A stretch of DNA of 64,000 bases from DASPRG01 sp963796125 (GTDB lineage Bacteria > Nitrospirota > Thermodesulfovibrionia > Thermodesulfovibrionales > SM23-35): NCBI GenBank assembly GCA_963796125.1, contig CAWCKM010000018.1:1-64000 (forward strand), given 5' to 3'. The notes under the pieces are model-generated. The model saw nothing but the letters and a program-made list of their open reading frames with translations, did no database searches and had not been told where the DNA came from. Shown here one piece after another: positions 38,748 through 46,463 of the stretch. Position 1 is the stretch's first letter, and each line of letters starts with the position of its first letter. Both the position numbers and the translations under genes were made by a program.

Positions 38748-39095
38748 CTAAACTGTTACAAAAAGATGTCTTACAAAAGGCTTTTTATCAACCAAGACTC
38801 TTCTTCCCTGCAAGATCCGCCCTGCAAGACTGAGCGGTGCATTGTTAAGAATCACGAGGTCTATTTCATCAGTTCCGAGTATATCTGCAATTCTACCAAA
38901 CATCTCAAGATAATCCGGTTTCTTCATGTCCTTCACATACACCGCCAGATCGACATCGCTCAGGGGATTTGGCCTCGCCTTGACCATTCCGCCAAAGAGG
39001 TACGCAAAGATAACATTAGAGTCACGGAGAAAAAAGTCACTCAGCAAACTCATTTTTTGATGGATATTTTCTGGAACTTTCTTAAATCTAATCAT
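38748..39095 (-). pseudogene. MNT-type nucleotidyltransferase, 3' end cut by IS66
   Basis: A 115-residue minimal nucleotidyltransferase: DSNVIFAYLFGGMVKARPNP carries the GG motif and LSDVDLAVYVKD the two catalytic Asp. The final codons (VTV stop) are the inverted repeat of the IS66 element, so the native C-terminus after RHLF was lost. MNT proteins often pair with HEPN toxins (adenylylating antitoxin), but no HEPN gene is seen; it may have been lost with the 3' end. Confidence 0.8.
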
Positions 39096-39249
39096 GATTA
39101 AAACAATACCACAAAAAAGCCAGAAATGTAATTTTCTTCCGTTAACTTCTCTATCAAATGTGCAGAGCAGATGATATTGAAAAGAGTGAGACTAACACCT
39201 ACAAGGTGTAAAAAATAGACAGTGAAGAAAATTAGCGATTATGAAAAGA

Positions 39250-39297
39250 AATGAACAATGAGTTCAGCGGGTTCCCCGCTTGAACGATTGGTTAGCG
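39250..39297 (-). other. attC-like integron recombination site 1
   Basis: Read on the minus strand: CGCTAAC, then CAATCGTTCAAGCGGG, a 3-base loop, CCCGCTGAACTCATT and GTTCATT. This is the attC layout: AAC/GTT core ends, two imperfect arms with one extrahelical base, and a GTTCAAG/GAACTC pair as in aadA-type attC. It follows the stop of the gene at 39360. Nearly identical in its core to site 2. Confidence 0.7.
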
Positions 39298-39359
39298 GCG
39301 ATCATCCTTTGTCCAATGTCAAGGGCTGACCGCTATTTCCATTCTGATAATGCTTGCGA

Positions 39360-40969
39360 TTAAAGATCACGAAAAGCCTCAATAATTGTTTCCAGGCTTT
39401 CGTCGCACACGGAACATAGATGTTCAAAATGCTTACGAAAGCTACCATAATCTTGTAATGCTTGCTTTCTCACTATTTCTGCTTCGCTTCCAGAAGCATG
39501 GCCTTTCAATATGGAGCGTAAGTTATGGATTTCATGGAAGGGTGACATGAGTTGGTGCGCATGTTCAGCCTCAAAGCCCACAGCAATGAGACATTCTTCA
39601 GTAAGTTTTAGAGCTCTTAACTTTATGTCAGGATTTCTGCCAAGCTCTTTTGCTCTCTTGCGCAACCATTTTTCATCTAAACCCTCAACCACGAGTTGAT
39701 CGAGATTCAATATTTCCTCCGCCCATTCATCACGAGAAGAGGTATATGGATAGTGGACTGTCTTAGGCGCATCTTCGTCCCTTAGAGTCCACCAGCCGAC
39801 TTTTGCGCGATGTAGCTTGTCAAGCTTATTCTTTAGGCTATAAAGTGCGTCGTATCCTTCATAAAATTGGCCATCAAAGTCAGTGGTAATTGCTCTTTCA
39901 GAAAGTGGCGCTTTGGGCTTTTCATTATATTGTTTCCAATGAAGCTGTTCTTCGTAAGGAAGATGACTCAAATATATTAGATAGGTATGGACTTGACCTG
40001 CTGCATTGACATCGAACGTTTTTAAATGCCATGCGCCACGGCAACCAACTGATCGACTTTCTAAATGGTATTTTGCCCTATCGCTCTTGTATTTTAACAA
40101 GACTTCGGGCTTAAAAAATGCGGGGTTATCTCGAAAGGAAGATCTGACTTAGTAAAATAATTAGATAACCATGCAGGGTCACATGATATTTCAGCAATCT
40201 TTTTATTTTTCCAATCATATGCAATAAACGTTGCGTACTGCTTTGCCTCTTTGGATTCAGGCTTACCCCACATATTATTTATTATTTTATCCTTTGGAAT
40301 GCTGATTTTCTTGACCTGAAATCCTCTTGAGTAGCTCCCATAACTCTCGGAGACTACCAAGCTTCCAAAAATGTTATTCTTACCATCAAATTGTATCGGA
40401 GCATTTCGAGAACCCCAGCCGGAAAAACTACCTGATTTATATCGTGTGAAATCAAACATACGAACTAATAACATTTTACTTACACTGGTGTACTCTCCAA
40501 AGATGTCTTTCTTAATTGTAATAACTGTGCCCGTTTCATTATTCGGCAGCCTATTTATCTCTATGATTTTTACGATGTCTTCAAAATCGCCAAATCTGTC
40601 AAGTCTACACCAAGCACTACGTTCGGACATGAAGTGAATCCCTAATACATGAGATATTTTCTGTTCCAACTCAAAGTACAGCTTCTTAGATTCAACCCCT
40701 TCAAAAGAGCGACCAAATAATATCGGCTCCCCCTTACTCAGGGTTTTACTTCCAGCATGAGCAAGGGGTCCTTCAATCCAAGCTTCATCTGAAGAGCATG
40801 TTATCCCCCAAGTGGAAAATGGATTATGACTCCAGCCTTGAAGATCATCGACGGTTGAGTCATCAATCGCAACCTCCGGTATCAGAACAGCATGAATAAA
40901 AATGTGTCGTAAGGATGCATAGATAATAATGTTTTCATCCTCTATTTCTTTTTCAAGAAAAGGTAGCAC
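39360..40969 (-). CDS. Large hypothetical cassette protein (frameshifted)
   Basis: Two adjoining frames encode one protein: the first ends KSDLPFEITPHFLS while the second, read upstream, contains AFFKPEVLLKYKSD; one missing C in a C4 run near 40120 restores FEITPAFFKPEVLLKYK. The corrected protein has about 535 residues. Recognisable elements are YASLRHIFIHAVLIP at the N-terminus and RGAWHLKTFDVNAAGQVHTY in the middle, followed by a helical C-terminus. I do not know a function. The start is uncertain (GTG at 40967-40969, or further upstream after another shift). It is followed by attC-like site 1, so it behaves as an integron cassette gene. Confidence 0.7.
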
Positions 40970-41100
40970 ATCCTCCTGTCTAACCCAGCTGTGAGGGCGT
41001 CTTCCTGTGCTGGTTCTTTGTCAAGCGATAAAATTATTTTGAAGTCGTATAGGTTCATCACTCATTCAATGTTTCCGCAAATCTTCACACACGGCACACC

Positions 41101-41148
41101 GATTAACAATGAGTTAAGCGGGTTCCCCGCTTGAACGATTGGTTGAAA
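41101..41148 (-). other. attC-like integron recombination site 2
   Basis: On the minus strand: TTTCAAC, CAATCGTTCAAGCGGG, 3-base loop, CCCGCTTAACTCATT, GTTAATC. It differs from site 1 at a single position within the 38-base core and lies just after the stop of the gene at 41174. Confidence 0.72.
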
Positions 41149-41173
41149 GCTCATTCTCCCATTCCCAGTCACT

Positions 41174-41828
41174 TTAAGTTGGCAACGTCCCCAACAGACC
41201 CGTCCCGAAGTATTTACTCGTTCTGTTCCTCGACCACAATGCGACGAGGTTCACGTAGTCAATAAAGGTTAGTTCATCGGGGATTAATCGGCTTTGGCTG
41301 CATAACCTGCCAAATTCCTTCTTGAACTTTTTGAAACGTTGGTAGATGATGCTTCCACTGGGAATTGTCTTTCGTTTGGACGAAGTTTGTAGCCAGTCTC
41401 TTATTTCCGTGACAAGTAATTGATGATTGTTCTTGTGTGTGCGAATATCCATTCCTGATATATCAGACAACATCTTTTGGTACCTATATGGATAGCGATC
41501 GAGAACTAAACAAACCTTTCTGTTCTGTATTTCTTTGCCAAACCGTTTAGCACCGAAGAATAAGCCCAGTTCAAATGGCATATTAAATCGAGGTAATTTG
41601 CTTTTGGAATCAAGTTCAGTCCTGGAAATATCATGTATTCCGTATTTGCATGTTGAGATTCTTTACTTCATTAATCTTTTCCAAGCGAAACTGGCTTGCA
41701 TCGTTGGTCTCCTTGGAGCAACGTGGAACAAAGCCGGAATCTAACACAACAAAAATAGCAGCATCAAATAAAGATTTATAACCTTCGTCGAACGGACAGT
41801 TGATAAATACTTGATCGTCGTATCTCAT
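41174..41828 (-). CDS. TIR/nucleoside 2-deoxyribosyltransferase-like protein (frameshifted)
   Basis: N-terminus DDQVFINCPFDEGYKSLFDA and VPRCSKETNDASQFRLEKI; after a shift near 41650 the chain continues YGIHDISRTELD and RFNMPFELGLFFGAKRFG. The order of a beta-strand with NCPFD, a DIS strand and MPxELG with a probable catalytic Glu resembles TIR-like/NDT-fold nucleotide-cleaving effectors. About 215 residues. The start overlaps the stop of the repeat protein upstream (ATGA), so the two are co-translated; attC-like site 2 follows. A role as a nucleotide-degrading defence effector is inference. Confidence 0.75.
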
Positions 41829-42662
41829 TTTTTGCGCGTTGTCATAGCTGATTTAGATAATATGTCAATCAGATTCTTCGTTGAACTTGCAGATTTCTGC
41901 ATGTCGGATAATGACTTTAGCAAGGTTGAAGGTAGCTTGCACGCCTGTTGGGTCTTCCGCATTTCTTCAAGAAGTGAACCCATCTTAGATGAGGTTTTCT
42001 GCGTTTCAGCCAATGTCTTTAGTAAGGATTCTGGCGGCTTGCATGCCTCTTGAGCCTTCCGCATTTCTTCAAGAAGTGCACCCGCCTTAGATGAGGCTTT
42101 CTGTGCCATCTGCATTTGTTGAATTATTGTATTCGTCGGCTGTAATAAATCCTTAGTTGCACTTATGGAAGCAAGTGTTTTATCAATATTTGACGCCTCT
42201 TTCTGGATTTCAGTAAATGTCTTTAGTAAGGATTCTGGCGGCTTGTACGCCTCTTGAGCCTTCCGCATTTCTTCAAGAAGTGTGCCCGCCTTAGATGAGG
42301 CTTTCTGCGTTTCAGCCAATGTCTTTAGTAAGGATTTTGGCGGCTTGTATGTCTCTTGAGCCTTCCGCATTTCTTCAAGAAGTGTGCCCGCCTTAGATGA
42401 GGCTTTCTGCGTTTCAGCCAATGTCTTTAGTAAGGATTCTGGCGGCTTGCATGCTTCTTGATTTTTGCGCACTTCTTCAAGTAAGGCTTCTACGAACGAT
42501 TATCTTTACGTGCTTCAACAAGTTGTTTTATCATAGACTTTGTTCTGTTCATTGTTGATAGGACTTCCGGACTTTTGGAGGCGGCAAAAGATCTGATAAT
42601 TCAGCGAGAGAAAAAAGCCCCTTTTTGGGATGATACTTAATAGTTCGCTTTTTCTCACTCAT
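41825..42662 (-). CDS. Tandem 34-residue helical-repeat protein (frameshifted)
   Basis: Starts at ATG 42662 after GGAGATTATCAC. The N-terminus (YHPKKGLFSLAELSDLLPPP) is followed by two frame changes (near 42560 and 42485) and MIKQLVEARKD. Then come five copies of a 34-residue unit of the form LLEEMRKAQEACKPPESLLK plus TLAETQKASSKAG(T/A); the third copy carries an insertion (ASISATKDLLQPTNTIIQQM). The DNA period is 102 bases. A long coiled-coil or filament-like sensor is likely. It is coupled to the TIR/NDT-like gene. Confidence 0.75.
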
Positions 42663-42789
42663 GTGATAATCTCCTATCTGCGTTACTATTTCTGCTTACT
42701 AACAGCATTAGTATCCCAATTTTACCACGTATGTTGCCGAATAGACGCTTAAGTGATATCGTTTTACCATCAAAATAATTCATTAGTGC

Positions 42790-42849
42790 GTACAACGGCC
42801 TAAGCTCAGCGGCGGCTAACAGCCGTCCGCTGGAGTTGGCTAGTTCGGC
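42790..42849 (-). other. attC-like integron recombination site 3
   Basis: On the minus strand: GCCGAAC, CTAGCC...AACTCCAGCGG arm, an inner ACGGCTGTTAGCCGC hairpin, CCGCTGAGCTTAGG arm and GTTGTAC. It begins 2 bases after the stop of the TIR gene, as in integron cassettes. This 60-base site is typical in length. Confidence 0.72.
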
Positions 42850-42850
42850 T

Positions 42851-43649
42851 TTAGATTATCTTATTAAGATCAACATCAAGCCCAGCGGCTCGTAGTTCTC
42901 GCCCGAGAAGAAGTCGCCATCCGCCAGACTTATCTAAGGGAACAAATACGACACCGTCATAATCCGAAGGAATTTCCACTCCTTCTTCATATAAAGCGCA
43001 CACACGATCCCGTCCGATTCGCCCCAGGAAGAAACTCGAGCTCAAGGATAACGTTCTGCCTTGCACGTGGTTTATATGCATCGGGTAAATCGTCGGTTTT
43101 CCCTCCCCGGTCGTCAGCCGTCAAGATGATAACGGAATACCCCACGTCTGAGTAATCGATGAATTTCTCAATTATTGTTTTTCCTCTGTTTGGCTGTTCG
43201 TGCAGTATTATAGGATCAAGCCCAATCTGTCTTATCAGGCGTGCAACAGATTCACGTGCAGCTTCATTATGCCCATGTACTATAAAAACTTTATTGGATG
43301 ATGCAGGATTCTTTTCCTCTCGCTGTCCAAGATTTTCTCCTGTATCCGGCCAATACTCTTGCACTTCGTCAATCATAGATTGAAGAAGCGCATCCGCACT
43401 TGCTTTTCCATTAACAAAAGCTTGCGCGAAAGCAGGTTCAGGATTCATCATATTGTACGACCCAGGAGTAAAACTGACGCCTCGGAAATCGCGAATATGA
43501 CGAGTGTCTTTCCCAAAAAGATGTTCGAGCGAGACGTCTGTATCTCGCCGCCATTTCTTAAAAGCGGGGTCTTTGGTTGCACTTGCAGATAGTCCCCGGA
43601 GCACTTCCAAACGCTCCTTTAGCTTCTCAATTATCTTTTGTTTTTCCAT
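42851..43649 (-). CDS. TIR-like nucleotide-binding domain protein (PF10137-like, frameshifted)
   Basis: An N-terminal domain of about 115 residues (EKLKERLEVLRGLSASATKD) is followed by a TIR-like domain: NKVFIVHGHNEAARESVARL, IILHEQPNRGKTIIEKF, VGYSVIILTADDRG and RARQNVILEL with the probable catalytic Glu. A shift near 43030 joins FFLGRIGRDRVCALYEEGVE and DYDGVVFVPLD, ending ELRAAGLDVDLNKII. Corrected length about 266 residues. Proteins with this domain act as NAD-consuming effectors in several anti-phage systems (established for relatives); here it is a single-gene integron cassette. Confidence 0.85.
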
Positions 43650-43677
43650 TTATCTTCATTTGGTGCCGGACATTCGA

Positions 43678-43739
43678 AATAAACGGTTTTTGGAGCGGCT
43701 TTAGCCGCGGGAAAAATCCGCTCGATTGAGTTGTTAAAT
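43678..43739 (-). other. attC-like integron recombination site 4
   Basis: On the minus strand: ATTTAAC (fits RYYYAAC), arm AACTCAATCGAGCGG, inner CCCGCGGCTAAAGCC, arm ending CCAAAAACC and GTTTATT. It lies 29 bases upstream of the TIR gene start, where the previous cassette should end. Confidence 0.62.
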
Positions 43740-43777
43740 AGTAATTTTTTCTATATTAACCCCGGCAGGGAATTGGC

Positions 43778-43848
43778 AGCCTAAGCCGCCAATTCCTTCG
43801 ACGCCTCGCTTTCACATATGTGAAGCCAGGGAGTTGCCTTAGTTATGT
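43778..43848. other. Palindromic element, possible degenerate attC
   Basis: CCTAAGCCGCCAATTCC at 43780 and an imperfect partner CCAGGGAGTTGCCTTAG near 43826 flank a CACATATGTG hairpin, ending at GTTATGT. The arms resemble attC but one core GTT is missing. The 43650-43972 gap has no gene. Confidence 0.35.
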
Positions 43849-43972
43849 GCGACAGGATTAGGTTGTTTTTGAGCACCTTGTAGTCTTTGTCCAGTTTTTT
43901 TCATCACACCTTTCAAATAATTCATTTCTCCATTCCAATAAGCTAAGATCGGTAGATTTTTTAATTCGCCAG

Positions 43973-45022
43973 TTCAACAATGAAGTGCAACACTTGGGAG
44001 AGCAGAAAAGGAGATGCTATCCTAAGTGTCTATGCCAAAGAACTACAAACATATTACCATGGACGAAAGAGAACTCATAGCTAAAATGAACTGGGAGGGT
44101 AAGGGGCTGAACGAGATCGCCAGTGCCCTTGCCCGGGACAAAGGAACCATCTCACGGGAACTCAAACGAAACGCCTCTTCTGAATACAGATGCTACACCC
44201 CGTGTCGAGCGCAATACCGAGCCGATGAACGGAGGAAAACGGCAAGTAGGCGTCCCCGGCTTAAGAACGAGACAGTCCGTCAGTATGTACTGGAGAAACT
44301 TGCCATAGGATGGTCTCCCGAACTGACAGCCGGAAGACTTCCATTGGAGCATCCTGGTTTTTCAATCAGCTATGAGGCGATCTACCAGTATATCTATCAC
44401 CCAAAGACAGCAGAGCGTGAGGAACTGATCGCTTCTCTGCGCCGTTGTCATCGGAAGCGCATGCACAAGAGCATAGGTCGAAAAGTACGTAAAACCAAGA
44501 TTCCCAATCGGGTGCCGATTGATGTCAGGCCGAAATCAGTTGAATCCAGACATTACTATGGTCATTGGGAAGGCGATAGTCTCATATCCCGGAAAAGCCT
44601 TGCTGCCTTAAACAGTCTCACAGAGAGAAAAAGCAGGCTGCTATTGCTTACCAAACTGAAGCGCAAGGGTGCAGAGGAAACAAAGGATGCCATCATCAGA
44701 CGGTTATATGCACTCCCTGCCTCAATGAGAAGGACACTTACCCTCGATAACGGGACCGAGAACGCCCAGCATGAAGAGATTACTTCAGAGATTGGTCTGA
44801 AGTGCTATTTTGCCCATCCCTATGCCTCATGGCAGCGAGGAACTAATGAGCACATTAATGGTCTTGTTCGATGGTATTTGCCAAAGGGTACGGATTTCAG
44901 TAAGATTTCAGAGGAGCAGATTGCTCAGATAGAATCATTGATCAACAATCGCCCCAGAAAGTGTCTGGGGTTTAAAACACCACTTGAAGTCGCTTCTTCT
45001 TGTGTTGCACTTCGAGATTGAA
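43973..45022 (+). mobile_element. IS30-type insertion sequence
   Basis: A 1.05-kb element with 21-bp imperfect inverted repeats: TTCAACAATGAAGTGCAACAC at 43973-43993, and at 45002-45022 the complement of TTCAATCTCGAAGTGCAACAC. It encodes one full-length transposase. Insertion cut the 3' end of the gene at 45023-45705. Confidence 0.88.
44026..45021 (+). CDS. IS30-family transposase
   Basis: About 330 residues (GTG 44026 or ATG 44032). N-terminal helix-turn-helix: ITMDERELIAKMNWEGKGLN and DKGTISRELKRN. The DDE core is HYYGHWEGDSLI, TLTLDNGTENAQHE and YASWQRGTNEHINGLVRWYL with PKGTDFSKI, all hallmark IS30 motifs. The stop codon lies within the right inverted repeat. Intact frame. Confidence 0.95.
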   Translation: MSMPKNYKHITMDERELIAKMNWEGKGLNEIASALARDKGTISRELKRNASSEYRCYTPCRAQYRADERRKTASRRPRLKNETVRQYVLEKLAIGWSPELTAGRLPLEHPGFSISYEAIYQYIYHPKTAEREELIASLRRCHRKRMHKSIGRKVRKTKIPNRVPIDVRPKSVESRHYYGHWEGDSLISRKSLAALNSLTERKSRLLLLTKLKRKGAEETKDAIIRRLYALPASMRRTLTLDNGTENAQHEEITSEIGLKCYFAHPYASWQRGTNEHINGLVRWYLPKGTDFSKISEEQIAQIESLINNRPRKCLGFKTPLEVASSCVALRD

Positions 45023-45705
45023 TGTGGGATTTCTATTCCAGAAACAAATCTTTTTCTTTTTTTAATTATACCAAAACATCTGGAATCTCCAATTCTATAT
45101 AATCCCATTAGTTGTGGCAAGCCTCCACAATAATCGTCTTTGATATTGAATAGTGTGTCGCAAAAGCAGTGAAAAACTGCCCGGCTAGTTTTTTTGTTGC
45201 TACTTTCCCAATATGTTTTGAATTTACTAAGAAATTCATTTTTACCAGATCCTAAAACAAAAAGCTTATTTGAATGATCGCTGAAATTTGCCTTTTTCCC
45301 TTTCCATCCACTCTCCTTATTCCATTCAATAATATGGCAAAAGAAATTTTTGTCATCTCTTGATGCATGAACAATCGAAAAAGGAGAGCTTAAAATATTT
45401 TTAGGATAATCATTAAAAAGATTAATTATTCTTTCTTTTATTATTTCGAATTTTTCTTTACAAGTTGCTTTTTTACCGAATAGTAATCCCTTATCACCAA
45501 TATCAATTATTTGTGGTAAAACCAATGTTGGAAATAACACGTCTCCGCAATAGCCGATAATATCTGGCGATTTGTTAAACCCAAAAATCTTTCGTCCGTA
45601 ATCCCACTTGTTGTCTTTCCCCCAGGTGATTCTACTATCGCTTGCAATGTATATTGACGCTGGAGCTCTTGAATCGACCCCCAACCATGTGATTAGTAAT
45701 GACAT
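45023..45705 (-). pseudogene. Ntn-hydrolase (proteasome-like) protein, 3' end cut by IS30
   Basis: The N-terminus SLLITWLGVDSRAPASIYIA with SDSRITWG resembles proteasome-subunit-like Ntn-hydrolase proteins of unknown function (the motif ASDSR after a short strand). About 227 native residues remain (PDIIGYCGDVLFPTLV, LFVLGSGKNEF, GGLPQLMGLYRIG). The frame then runs into the IS30 right end, adding foreign residues until a stop at 44935. The family assignment is tentative. Confidence 0.6.
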
Positions 45706-45770
45706 ATTAAGGTAATAGGGTCAGGCTTTCTTTTATGCAATTAACTTTTCCTTCACGCGGCTGCTATTCG

Positions 45771-45861
45771 GGGACACCATATTTATCTCTTTTCTTTTAG
45801 AGCCTGGTTTCAGCGTAGTGCATCGAGAAGGGTGACATCAAGAATTAAGTATGGTGTCCCG
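45771..45861. repeat. Inverted-repeat element (GGGACACCATA ends)
   Basis: GGGGACACCATATTTA at 45771 and TTAAGTATGGTGTCCC ending at 45861 are inverted copies enclosing about 60 bases. REP/MITE-like palindromic element. Confidence 0.65.
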
Positions 45862-45870
45862 AGAACATCT

Positions 45871-46104
45871 TTAGTGCCATACCCCACCATCACAATCTCT
45901 GCCAAATAACCTTTGATTGCCGGATATAACAACGAAGCTTTTAATATTTTTCTGAACATTCTGATAGATCTGAATAAAACATGTTGATGTAATGGAGAGC
46001 TTAATTTTTATGGTATTGGGTGTTTTCAGGAGAGTTTCTGCTTTTTCAACAAAGGCAAACTTAGAAGCAACTTCATAAATTTGCTTCTCAACATTATCTA
46101 TCAT
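45871..46104 (-). CDS. Putative toxin, DUF6516-like
   Basis: A 77-residue protein: VEKAETLLKTPNTIKIKLSI, then STCFIQIYQN and GNQRLFGRDCDGGVWH. The IKL...FIQIYQN...GRDxDGG.WH pattern resembles DUF6516 proteins, proposed toxin partners. Family members usually extend a little past the WH motif, so the C-terminus may be clipped; the palindromic element at 45771-45861 begins 10 bases downstream. The start overlaps the upstream gene by ATGA. Confidence 0.6.
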   Translation of the reverse strand: MIDNVEKQIYEVASKFAFVEKAETLLKTPNTIKIKLSITSTCFIQIYQNVQKNIKSFVVISGNQRLFGRDCDGGVWH

Positions 46105-46403
46105 CCTACAGAAAGGTCTTTTATCTTAGCCCCCAAGGTTTCTATGGCATCCATAGCTGAGTCCCATTCATGATAATCACTCTCTGCTTCAAAGGAAAAC
46201 CCTTTCTCTTTAACAATATTCCGTTTCTCAAACTCGTCAAGTGTCATCCCATATTTTTTTTGGAAGCGATTGTCAATAATCTGGAATTCTGCAAGTTTCC
46301 TCTTAAGATCTTCCCTAAGAATCTTTCTGACTTTGTAATCAATATCCCCTTCCGGGATTATGAGATTAAGAATCTTTGTGGTCTTCTCGGTAATAGTCTT
46401 CAT
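46101..46403 (-). CDS. Putative antitoxin partner
   Basis: A 100-residue, helical, charged protein: ILREDLKRKLAEFQIIDNRF, KKYGMTLDEFEKRNIVKEKG and SYxxEWD-like SDYHEWDSAMDAIETL. It precedes and overlaps the DUF6516-like gene by four bases, the usual antitoxin-toxin layout. No DNA-binding motif is obvious. Pairing is inferred from overlap and size. Confidence 0.6.
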   Translation of the reverse strand: MKTITEKTTKILNLIIPEGDIDYKVRKILREDLKRKLAEFQIIDNRFQKKYGMTLDEFEKRNIVKEKGFSFEAESDYHEWDSAMDAIETLGAKIKDLSVG

Positions 46404-46463
46404 GAAAAAAGCTTACCACATGCTATTAAATGAGTCAATCTTGCAGGCGCTGAATTATCGCTC

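Larger units (their letters stand above)
36762..38759 (-). mobile_element. IS66-type insertion sequence
   Basis: A 2.0-kb element bounded by 13-bp inverted repeats, GTAACAGTTTAGT at 36762-36774 and its complement at 38747-38759. It encodes an IS66-family transposase and a small DUF6788-like protein behind its own promoter. No target duplication is visible, so the element or its flank may have been rearranged. Its right end supplies the stop codon of the adjacent nucleotidyltransferase gene. Confidence 0.82.

Noticed and set aside
41825..42662. Possible CRISPR array because of regular 102-base repeats
   Set aside because: The repeats are in frame, code for a 34-residue helical unit and have no unique spacers of constant length.
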